Position numbers and translations under genes: made by a program. Shown one piece after another: positions 53,976 to 64,000 of a stretch of DNA of 64,000 nucleotides; within the stretch, counting starts at the first letter, position 1, and every line of letters begins with the position of its first letter. Location of the stretch: the NCBI RefSeq assembly GCF_902806685.2, contig NC_048538.1, positions 11,966,001 to 12,030,000 of the forward strand, given 5' to 3'. The stretch comes from Maniola hyperantus. Taxonomy: Eukaryota; Arthropoda; Insecta; Lepidoptera; Nymphalidae. The notes beneath the pieces are model-generated. The model made no database searches, was not told where the DNA came from, and saw nothing but the letters and a program-made list of their open reading frames with translations.

Positions 53976-55610
53976 AAACAATAACCAGTTGTTTTATTTG
54001 ATTCACTATCCTATATCTATCTATATATTACTGTAATATCCTAAATTTAAAAATATTAATAATAATATATTTATGTTAAAATTTTCAATGTATTAAGTAA
54101 GTTTTCATCTCGAACATCAAGTCTCTAGCGCTGAACTCTGCCATGGTACCAAATCCGTTGTGCACAAAGAAATAAACCAAACTTGACTAGTAAATTGATA
54201 ATACGATACCTAGTAAAATCACAACATAGTTCACAATGTTCTCTGAGAGATGTAAACATCTAGCAAGGTCCAAATTTAACGCGGCAGTGGCACGACTACG
54301 AGAGACGTTCAAGTTTTGAAGTACGATCACGCTGGCTGAAATACCATGCAAGCCTATGGAAATAAAAAATCTTTCATACAATATGGATGTTACGAACACT
54401 TTTAAGTGCTTCAAATATCGTGCAGCTGCCGCGATTAGCCTGGACCCAGCTAAATATGTTTAGTTCATACATAAACAGAATTAATTATTATTTTCTTCAT
54501 GGTCACATTTTATTATAATAAAATTACTTTTCGATAAAGTACATGCATTTAGTTTTTTATTTTATTTATTAAAAACCACAATATCAGTATCACGGTCTAG
54601 CAGAAACCTTTTGACGTTTTCCCTAAACAAATGTAAGAAGATAAGTATTTTAAAATTAAGCATTGGTAGTTGATGAAACTCCAAACCAATTCGCCAAATA
54701 CAAAGATTGCGAAAGTGTTCATCTTTGAACCTGCGCAAACACTTCGACTTGGGAAATTTGTCTTAATAGACCGATTAGGCGAACCCTTTCTACCTGTTTC
54801 CATCTTAGATTGCATCGTTGATGAGTGACGATGCAATGCGATGTGATATATGTCAGGTAAGAAAGCAGTCAGGAGATAAAAGCTAGCTTGTCTTCAAATA
54901 AGAAAAATGCCGGAATTTTAAGAGGACGATATTTAACGGTTTAATCTCGATCTGGTCGTCAGGCCGTTAGTGTAGGTATATGTTACCAGTAAAGTACGAA
55001 AGTCGTTAATGTCGTAGATTACCAGGTTCGTTACCTTGGGTTCGGACTTTTACTAAGTGCATGTTTAACAACTTCCAGATAAGCTTTATCTAACGAATAA
55101 GTTTGACATTATAACAGTTCTTGTATTGGGAATCTGTCAAAATAACAAATTTACCCGTTAGATAAATTGAGTTTATCTGGCGCTTGTGAATACAGTTAAA
55201 GTAGAGATTTCTAAACTTTTCCTAGTTCGTGTGCACCTTAACCATCAAATCACAGAACGGGGTATTCTGCGCCTATTTATTCTTCTTGGGTATACTTTCT
55301 TTATCCCCGAAAATCAAAGAGTTTCCATGTGATTTTTATTAAAGCTAAATCCAGGCTTAAGTAGCGTAGTCTTAAGCGTCATCTTATTAAAACGCTTCAT
55401 TGAACGATTCAACTAAGTACTTGTTCTAACCATCTAACCAGCATGGAAGATCGGAATTCATCTATCTACTGTTTCTGCATGGTACATTGGTAAGAGATCG
55501 GAGCTGAGATTGACAAGATACTTGATAAACCAAGTGAACTACGTACCTAATACTCTATCTATAGTCAAAATAATGAAGGTTTATCGAAAATATGCAGGTT
55601 TGGGTAAGTC
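53976..55610. other. Unassigned DNA downstream of Rbp6
   Basis: AT-rich. A family A-like remnant lies at about 55285-55385 (cccgaaaatcaaagagtttc). No gene seen. Confidence 0.45.
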
Positions 55611-55707
55611 CCATTTTGTTATATAGAACTTGACGTCATCGAACAAAATGATACAATTTATCCATTTTGTTATATAGAACTTGACGTCATCGAACAAAAT
55701 GATACAT
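55611..55707 (+). repeat. 51-bp tandem duplication
   Basis: Two nearly identical units start at 55611 and 55662 (ccattttgttatatagaact). Each contains TGACGTCA and ends in aacaaaatg, itself an inverted partner of cattttgtt. Confidence 0.9.
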
Positions 55708-56069
55708 TGATTGATTGCTAATGCGCGTGGCTGCAATTTTAGTGACGTCAGAACTAGACTGAAGTTTCGAGCTGTTGGTATATTTTTACTGAAATATACG
55801 TCAAAATGACGTCATTTCGACGTTGTCGAACATGGTGCCAGCGCAATAGCAATTTGCGGGACTTATATCCTAATTTGTTCCATAGAGCAGCTGAGATTTT
55901 TCTTTCTATATTCGTTCTATAGAACAAAGTAAACAAACTTTTCTTTTTTCGTGGCGGAATGTCATCAGGATCATTTTTAGGGTTCTGTACCCGAAGCGTG
56001 CCAACGGGATCCTAAAAATGATCTTGTTGGCATTTCGCCACGAAAAAAGAGAAGTTTTTTATGACGTCA
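55631..56069. promoter_or_regulatory. Cluster of five TGACGTCA (CRE-type) palindromes
   Basis: Exact 8-mers occur at 55631-55638, 55682-55689, 55743-55750, 55807-55814 and 56062-56069. TGACGTCA is the consensus for CREB/ATF bZIP factors. Two of the five come from the tandem duplication, and the segment may belong to a foldback transposon, so binding-site function is inference. Confidence 0.4.
55938..56054. mobile_element. Foldback with 44-bp arms
   Basis: Arms starting cttttcttttttcgtggcgg (55938) and ending cgccacgaaaaaagagaag (56054) pair over 44 bp with about six mismatches around a roughly 29-nt loop. The junction holds agggttctgtacccgaag, a string common in lepidopteran repeats. An outer imperfect inverted pair (atttgttccataga, tctatggaacaaat) flanks it near 55872 and 56116. 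Confidence 0.65.
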
Positions 56070-56667
56070 AAGACAAGCAAGTTCAAGTTGAAATGCTAGT
56101 ATGTAGTTCTAACTTCTATGGAACAAATGGGGCTTAGGTACCCGTAGCTAGTTTTACTTATTGCTTTCCTATCTTTCGTGGGTGTCAGACTTTATACCTA
56201 TTCAAGAGAAAAAGAAGTAAAGTTTTTGCCAATCGTACATTGTAATGTACGATCAAGTTGTAATGATTGAAAGATGAGTTTTGAAGATTGAGTTGAAAGA
56301 TTGTAATGTAAGTCAAGACGAGTCGCATTACGCATACGCAAATTTCTTATTTCTTCGTTCTGAGTTCGAAATGCGAATTTTAAAAAATCCGGATGACAGC
56401 GGCACTACTGAAAAATGGATTTCATGCAAGTCATCTGAGTCAGTCGATATGCGATCAGCCTGAAACATTACCTTTTTAAATTTAATTTTAATAACTCCTG
56501 GCGCGCAGGCTGCAGCGAACAGTTTTATACAATACTGGCCACTGGCTGTTCTATCATGGAAGAACTTACTAGTCGCTGCACCATGCCCGCCTAATATTGG
56601 ATCCACATATGCCACGGCCGGGTGAACCCGGCGGCATGTGTAGATCCTCCATAATACGAGCCAGGTC

Positions 56668-56805
56668 TAACGCACTGCACATCCGAGTTCTATCCGTTAT
56701 CCTTGAGTATTCCAGCGATTATCTACGGCATATGTCATAAGCTACCATACAAAACAAAAAGAAACGTATTTTCACGGACTCAGATCGGATGCAGTGCGTA
56801 ACCGC
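56668..56805. mobile_element. Foldback (MITE-like) element related to 9060 and 61960
   Basis: The left end aacgcactgcacatccgag and right end cagatcggatgcagtgcgtaa are inverted repeats. The right arm also carries cgtattttcacggactcaga, the complement of the 9060 element. Confidence 0.55.
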
Positions 56806-57827
56806 TCTAAGGGTAGACACAATCACACTTACGTGAGATTGTGGTCAAACGTATATCTACATACATATGACGTATGTCTACATCAGTCTGATGGTACAGC
56901 CTAAGATGGAATGCGTTTGCCTAAAATAAACCTAAAAAATATTGCCAACAGAAACCAACTAACTTCCTATATAATATTATATTTGCTTTAAAATTGTGCT
57001 TGGAAACGAATAAAATTGATTTTAAACTACCTACATATCCAATTTTATCTAGAGGTTCGACTGTGTTCTAACATAATTGACCTCATGAACAATCTTGGCG
57101 TAGTGTAGATATACCTTACCATCGGACAGTGAAAGACCCCGTCGCCTCTAATATAGAAGCAGCTTATACACTACGTGACTCTATTTACACCTAAGGGGCG
57201 CTTTTCACAATTTAACTCGCTTTCAAACGAATCTGTTGCATTGTACTTTAACAATAGGGAACTAAACATTATTTCGTGACCAACTGTTATGAATGTAAAC
57301 CTTGGAAAAGGTTTCGTTTGATTACAAAATAAAATTTGGATATACATATTTGTTTCGGCCCCTGCTTGTCCCCCAAGGGAGCCTAGGTCCTGGGGCCCAT
57401 GAGCAAGACCGAACTCGGACAAGCGAGGGGTAGGGTCGCACTAACAACCAATCGGCTGATCAACCTGTGGAGGAAGTAAGAACGTGAATAGGCAATATCA
57501 CTTACCTTCTTGTAGTAGACCAGCTTGAGGCTTCTTCAGAGTAGACCAGCTCGTAGTCTAGGTAGTGTGAGTAATTGTCAGTGAGAGTGTAAGTGTATAT
57601 GTGTGTGAGCTGAGCCTGCAGAGGCGGGGAGCGCGCAGGCACGCAGCCTCAACAAATTAGCTGTACGCCAAGGCGATGAGTCAAATAGCTCAATTTTACG
57701 GGGTCCAGAGCAGTGATGGGCTGTCTTTTAACCGGGGTATTTAGGGCTGTAATCGATTCATGCGGTTGCAGAGGGCAAGGGTAATGTTATAATCACGCCT
57801 ATCGGGCGTGAACATATTTAGAAAGTG

Positions 57828-57947
57828 GTGTTTAGCCTAGTGGTTAAGACGTGTCGGCCTCTTAGTCGTTTTCAAATCAAAAAGTTCCCTGGGGATTTTT
57901 AAAAAACCTATATCCACACGCATGAAGTCGCGGGCATCATCTAGTTA
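57828..57947 (+). mobile_element. Chimeric SINE head and short lepidopteran repeat end
   Basis: tagcctagtggttaagacgt is an A-box-like SINE head. It is joined at about 57868 to the end of the repeat family seen at 6757-7026 (aaaaagttccctggggattt through gcgggcatcatctagt). Confidence 0.5.
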
Positions 57948-58679
57948 TTTTATAAAACTTTCTTTTGTTAGCGCACTTATGATAATTAATTATCTCTGAC
58001 AGAAGTCACGTGATGTGTTGCATCACCATCTTGAATCGATTGGTATAAAAGCGAGTATTTGATGATTCTTAAGGCAGTCTGTGTTCAACCTCAGACTCAT
58101 CCGACTATTAAATGCTTTTGTGTTTAGGTCGCATTTCTGATTGAGTGGTTTCAATAGCAATTGTGCCCTAATCAAGTTAATATTTCAGTAAGGTTATTAT
58201 GAAAAGCAAAACTCTCGATAAGCCGCTGTGTTTCGTGGTTAATATTTAACTTCACTTCTGGTATGTTTATACTTTCGCCCTCGATATAATTCACCAATCT
58301 ACTTAATATGTCTTAAAGTGGAAACGCTTTGCAATATACCCGCAGTCTCGTCGTTTAAAGGAAAACGACACGTAGGTATAATATTATGGGCCTTGCTAGA
58401 ACAGGTGAAGTGATGTTCACGACTGTGAAACAAGTTAACAAGTGAGCGTTCCCCCGGGTTACACTAAACTTGAACGCGTAAGACACGTACTCGCACTTAC
58501 CTGGTTACATTACTTCAATTATATTATAATATGAAAGTACAACTAATTTGTATAATATGGTTCGAGCACTATGTTTTTTGAACATTATAAATACATAAAT
58601 ATAAGGATAAGTTGACTGACTGACATATCATCTAGGCAAGCGCGCTCCATCTTATCATCGGCTGCATCATCACTTGCCA

Positions 58680-58832
58680 GGTCTTATTGCAGCCAAGTGC
58701 AAGTCTATAAATTTAAAAAAATATATACTCTGAACCGCTGGGTCAAGAAACTTGAGATTTGACATTTAGGTTTTCTGTATAAAAAAACAGAAATTCAGCT
58801 CAAGCGAAACCGGGGCGAGTTGGCTAGCATTA
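58680..58832 (+). repeat. Interspersed repeat fragment
   Basis: ctctgaaccgctgggtcaag, ttgagatttgacatttaggt and gcgaaaccggggcgagttgg followed by ctagca resemble the same class of repeat end. Confidence 0.4.
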
Positions 58833-59454
58833 GATATATTATTATAACAGTAGTACCTTACTAACTACACTTTTTGAACATTATAAACATTTAAAGCACA
58901 CACCTACAAGCGAACTCATTTAATTGTCAATTACTACTACCCGAACACCGGCCTGTTCCTCACGATTTTTGTGTGTGGATAACGGTATGGCTGAGATTTA
59001 AGCGAAGTTAATCAAACGGGACGAGTACAACGCTAAACGTAATCTATATCCAGTGCTTCTCGCTCGCGTTACAACAAGGAGAAGTCCGGCAGTACCAGTA
59101 GCTATGACATTAGTTGCGGATGATGATAAATAGGCACGAAGACTGAGTATCGCTTGTTTACGTAGTAATAATTAGTTTTTTGTGCTTAAGGTGTCTAATA
59201 AGGCTTGTGCTTGACGATAATCATGCCTAATGAAAAGGTATGATGACTGGAGTATCATATTAGATTTATCGAATAGATTAGAGTATGATGATTAGATTGG
59301 AGTGCGCGTGCGCTTGGTGCTTATTCCTAATCATGAGTGATGATGATAGTTCGCCGGTCGATAAACGAATTTAAACAAATTTTGACACTGTAGTTAAAAA
59401 AAGTTAAGCAGGCAATGTTAGCTATCTAAAAACGTAATATAAAAATCATATTCC

Positions 59455-59745
59455 AATCCAACCCATCTGCCTGTATGCGTCCAATAGTGGACATAGGCCT
59501 TTTCAAGAGCGCGTCATCAAACATTGTCCTCCGCACTCCTCATCCACCCTCTTCCCGCCACCTTCTTCAGGTTATCGGTCCAGCGGGCTGGAGGTCGTCC
59601 TCCTATTCTACGCTTACGTCCGTGATCTCCATTCGAACACGTCTGCCCCATCGGCCGTCGCGTCGGTTCTACGACTTGCATGACCTGCCCATTGCCACTT
59701 CAGCTTGCTAATCATTTGGGCTATGTCGGCCGCTTTAATAAAAAT
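59455..59745 (-). mobile_element. RTE-type LINE 3' fragment
   Basis: The complement gives ADIAQMISKLKWQWAGHASR and RTD...DGADVFEWR, the same LINE C-terminal region as 33570-33990. Degenerate and 5' truncated. Confidence 0.7.
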
Positions 59746-61959
59746 TAGAATTATTATTATAGTATTAAAAAATAAAAAGTTGAAATATAGTAATCTTAAA
59801 TATTCACTACTACAGCACCTGGACCGTTTAAATAACCGACTTTCAAATACAAGCTCGTAGCCTCAGTATTCGCGCAGGAAATTAATTTCGAACACCTCAA
59901 CTGTTTCACTATTGTAACCGAAAACTAGGTTATTGTAAGACCAGCTTTGCAGTCATACAGAGCGATAACGTAAATTGCACTGTCCGTCCGTACCGCAGAC
60001 GATTTTATCAATTACATTCATGATCTGTGCACATTCAATAAAGTAATCAGATTTCGCGCTTCGCATTATCGGCATGTGCCCGCCTGTTTAAGGTCAAAGC
60101 TCAGTAGAGCCAGCCCGCAACCGACCTACACAGTCTCGCTTCGTGCGGTTAGCACCTATTCTTTATATGTACCTCTATGGAGATACGTTCACTACGTCAA
60201 TTCTGCCGTAGCGTCAGCGGATCGCCTCGCTCGCAAGCTGTCCACGCACGGCCGGCGAGTCGATCTACTCGCATGCTTGCCTTGCGTTGACTCCCTATTG
60301 CCTACGCATGTCCCGAGTGGACCGTGCACTGCCCGCGAGTGTTCATGCTATAGGAATATTCGGGAGCTAGTGCGAGTCGCTGACAGACTAATGGACTTTG
60401 TGGACCACGTGATGTCCACACGTTGACTACGCGACGTTCACTCGTTGAGCACGCGAGGTTCACTGGTGACAACGCGGCATCCACCTATGCACCACCTATC
60501 GACAACGAGTGAACGCTGAACGACGAGGTAGCGCTGGTCGGGTTATGGGTGACTCTAACGAGATATGACCTTTAAAACGAATGGGATCTGAATTTGGCAG
60601 CGAAATAATCTTCACAGGCGACTGGGTGGGGATAATTAAAGCGATTGGTTCAACGACATAAGTTGGCAATTACAGTACAATAATGCGACAGTGTAGGTTC
60701 GGCTTAAGGTAGGCTGTTTACAGCGCGCTTATGTACCTACGTACGTATGCTTGTACAAATAATAATAATTGTTCATTTGAGAGGTTTCGATTTAATACTC
60801 CTACTAATACCGTGCTAGAAATTATACTGCGCTAATGCTCTACATCGTAACACTAACGCTAAGATATTGCTATACCAATTCAAGTATTATAGTTCCTATA
60901 GCATTACTACTTTGTCTGCTTTACCTTTAGTACACCGATGCATTAGCACATGGTAAGCGCCTCTTCACTAGCATTTCTCTAGCGTAGACGTTCGTCGAAT
61001 ATTATGACACCACAACCAGCGTTGCGTAAGCGCTGATCGTCACGCAGACGCCAAATGATCACGTTACCATTTTGAGATATCATCAACAAAATAGATTTTG
61101 CAACGAAAAACTCAATTGTTGGCTTTAATATATAAATAAATATTATGAAAATATTCGCTATTGTATATGACACCATGCTAGTCTTGTACAATCGCTAAAG
61201 TTTTCATGTATGTCAACATCATGCCTGTCACGGCTACGAGACGCTAGCGTAGCGATGCTACGCACCCCGTTATAGTGGCATCTACACTGACTATAGATTC
61301 GACGAACGCCTGCCATAGAAAAACGCTAGTATGAATTGTATGAAGGGGCTCTAAAGCATACCGCGTGCCGTGTGCCAATGCGACGTTGTGTTAAAGAATC
61401 AAACACGTTTAGAAATTGTAATATGTATTACTTCGTAGATTAATAATTACTATAAATCTATATATTACTTAGTTGAATATTCAAATCGTCTTTTCTATCC
61501 TCGTAATCAAGGAGACAGTAAAGTTCATTTCATTATTAAATTTTCAAACTTAATTCTTATTTAAAAGGTCAAAGTCAGACGAATAAATTGTCAGACAAAA
61601 TAAGTGCTCTTAAAATTAGGATAGTTTTATTATTAGGATAACTTATGCCACGACAATCTAATTTCTAATTAGTAGCTAGGTACGTATTTAACTTTATAAG
61701 TGTTTTAGATTTTTGTTACCGCCTCGTAGGTATTTTAAAATACAATTTCATAAGGCAATAAACGCTTAAATAAATACTCTCAATAAACTATACTTACTAA
61801 ATGAATAAATAAGTGTACATATTAGTTTATCGAAATAATGGGTAAATGCGCGGGTAATCGGAATCTATCGGACGTGAAAATAGGCTTTCCCTAATACCCA
61901 AACAAAATTGTATCATTATTAGAAATCTAAAACTGAACAATATTCGAATACTCGTATTA

Positions 61960-62250
61960 CTTAGGCTGTTTTCACAATGCATCCCATCTGATACTGATCA
62001 GATTCAGAAAATCCTTGATCTGAAGTAACCGTACTACTAATACCTATTACTTGTTAAACACTTGCGCACTGCTTCCGATCCGATCCGATCCGAGTCCGGG
62101 CGGACGGTTGTAATAAAGAATATGTAAGCAACATCCTTCGAAACGGAAGCAATGTACATTAGGTACCTAATATTGACACATGGATTGGATCTTACTTTAA
62201 GTATAGATCTGAATTTTCTCGGATCGGATGCAGTGCGAAAAGAGCCTTAC
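61960..62250. mobile_element. Foldback (MITE-like) element related to 56668
   Basis: The left ggctgttttcacaatgcatc and right gatgcagtgcgaaaagagcc form imperfect terminal inverted repeats. A short gatcc tandem (ccgatccgatccgatccga) lies at 62077-62096. Confidence 0.55.
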
Positions 62251-64000
62251 TCCTACTATTTCAAATCGGATTCAAATAACATTAACGTGCGCTGTGTAAT
62301 CCTATAAAACTTGTTAGGATTTGAGAGCACACAGAATGTACGTGAACTTTATAATATAAGTAGGTAATATAATTTTGCGCGGTTAAATCGATTGTGCTTT
62401 TATCTGTTGGACAACTAAATTGTTTCGCTAAACCCAAGATAATCTCTTTCCTGTATCGTCGTCTCTGGTATTATCCGGTTAAAACAAAATGCTCTAGCAA
62501 TAATAACTGAGTGCATCGGGTATTTTGTACATTTTCACGTAATCCTCAATTGGTAGTATTAAAGTAAATCTAATAGATATTAGAAAATTTTGTTATTAGA
62601 TTTATGCCCACTTGCACAAGAACAATCAAACTGATTTACAGTGCGACAAGGCTATTTCGGCACTTGAATGACATTGACAGGGGGTCGCTGTTAGAGAACA
62701 AAGGCTTAGACTATTCAAACAAGAGCAAAGGGGACACTTGACGACAACGTTAGTTCCGATTTTCGTCACGCGCCAAAAGAGTCTTGTCGCACTGTAGTTA
62801 AATTTTGTAATGCTGTCACATTTTCGCAAGAGCATAATGCAGATGCCAGAAAGTAACAGCATTAAAAAATAACTACTTAATTCAGTTTAAATGTCCTTAT
62901 GCAAGTTGGTATTAATCTATTTCTAAAGATTAACTTTCCGGAACACTCGCCCATTTTGCGTATGCTACTTATGTAAAATTTTAACTAATTGTCAAGACGC
63001 AGAGAATTCATGGATATGCATTTAAACGCCAATGAAAATTATTTTATCTGCCGAGTTCACTGCCAAAAAATTTAATACTCGTATCGGACTTGTTGCGTGG
63101 TCAGGCCCCTTAATAAAGATAAATGTTTGATATGAATTTTATAACTGAAATGAAATCTTGAAGATAAAAATTAACCTTCCTTCGTAAAAATTAAAGAAGG
63201 AAGGTAAGGTAAGGTAAGGTTATGATCAAGACATACACCAGTGTGTTAAAGTTCTAGTCTCAAGAGATTAGATAGAAAAAATTCTAAATTAAATTTTGTA
63301 AATTTTACAGCATCATATAGTTTCTGAATATAATGACTGTGACTGTGTGACGGATAGTCAAACCGACAGACATACGTTTTGATGAGGGCGTCGGATAAGA
63401 CTATTTATGAATACAGACGGTTATCCGTTTTTAGGGTTCCGTACCTCAAAAGGAAAAACTGAAAACCCTTATAGGATCACTTTGTTGTCTGTCTGTCTGT
63501 CTGTCCGTCTGTCTGTCAAGAAACCTACAGGGAATTCTAGAATCATGAAATTTGGCAGGTAGGTAGATCTTATAGCTGACATTTGGGGAAAAATCTGAAA
63601 ACCGTGAATTTGTGGGTAAATCACACAAAAAAAATTATGGTCATGAACTAGTAATTAGTATTTTCAATTTTCTTTTCTTCTCTTACCTACTGGATGGAAA
63701 CTGTAAGGGTAAATTAATTGCTGTACTGTGCCTACTGTACTTAAACTGATCTGTAGAATTATTTCAAGCTAATTGATACTCATCCTGATATTTACAAAAG
63801 ATATCTTTCAGCATATTATTTCATTTCATTTCATTTATTATTCATGCATTTCAATATTGATTATATAAATAATTATTAAACAATTATTTTTATAATTACA
63901 ATATTGAAACCCCGTTGGGGCACAGTAATTTATAGTAGGGAGACGGCGCTTATTAATCGTCAAGTAGATAGTCATTAATTTTGTAGTAGGCACTTCGATT
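62251..64000. other. Unassigned intergenic DNA at right edge
   Basis: Contains a small inverted repeat at about 63173-63207 (ccttccttc/gaaggaagg), an aaggt run at 63199-63220, and the repeat at 63432-63640. No coding sequence recognised. Confidence 0.4.
63432..63640. repeat. Lepidopteran interspersed repeat with (gtct)n
   Basis: agggttccgtacctcaaaag, ccttataggatcactttgtt and a gtct tandem at about 63485-63517, then atcatgaaatttggcaggta. A very common repeat type in moths and butterflies, from memory. The minus-strand frame here is incidental. Confidence 0.7.

Larger units (their letters stand above)
57948..61959. other. Unassigned intergenic DNA
   Basis: Apart from the repeats at 58680 and 59455, 60060-60540 is GC-rich with an open frame lacking a good ATG. 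It is not recognisable as a family. The rest is AT-rich. Confidence 0.4.

Overview
The window looks like nuclear DNA of a moth or butterfly (Lepidoptera). It is AT-rich and poor in long reading frames. It carries several interspersed repeats I recognise as typical of Lepidoptera: tRNA-headed SINEs, RTE-type LINE tails, the short repeat ending in GCGGGCATCAGCTAGT, the 'agggttccgtacctcaaaagg' repeat, and runs of GTAGGTACCTAC. There is one recognisable host gene and no bacterial, organellar or CRISPR feature. The species assignment is inference.

The host gene is the 3' portion of a Musashi-family RNA-binding protein gene, insect Rbp6, on the + strand. Six coding exons can be placed with canonical GT/AG borders and matching phases: 20079-20163, 22012-22044, 22949-23029, 44985-45050, 46912-47132 and 48929-48970. 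Together they encode 175 residues: the last strand of RRM2, the conserved linker, and the Tyr/Ala/Gly/Pro-rich tail ending in the Musashi C-terminal signature GPLIPAAFTNGYH. The RNA-binding exons (RRM1 and most of RRM2) were not found and probably lie 5' of the window, so most of 1-20078 is probably intron. Several places suggest more than one isoform: a 33-nt phase-neutral microexon, tandem acceptors 12 nt apart, open coding-like read-through past two donors, a possible extra terminal exon at 27536, and a 104-codon phase-compatible open frame at 49494. A long, possibly spliced 3'UTR may run to a poly(A) signal near 53951.

The largest intron (23030-44984, about 22 kb) holds a complete, apparently very young Ty3/gypsy LTR retrotransposon at 35054-39873. 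Its 184-bp LTRs differ at one base, it has a tRNA-type primer site and a polypurine tract, and one intact gag-pol frame with no env. The same intron contains two minisatellites (87-bp x 6 and 92-bp x about 4.8), RTE LINE and SINE remnants, and a nested foldback element.

The remainder (1-20078 and about 54000-64000) is non-coding mosaic: SINEs, LINE tails, foldback/MITE-like elements (one with TTAA borders suggestive of piggyBac) and unique AT-rich DNA with occasional CpG-rich islets that may be regulatory. At 55631-56069 there is a striking cluster of five perfect TGACGTCA palindromes next to a 44-bp-armed foldback. I see no operon-like or multi-gene system. The points of interest are isoform structure, the young retroelement with a GTC-rich sequence bias, and the foldback/CRE region.
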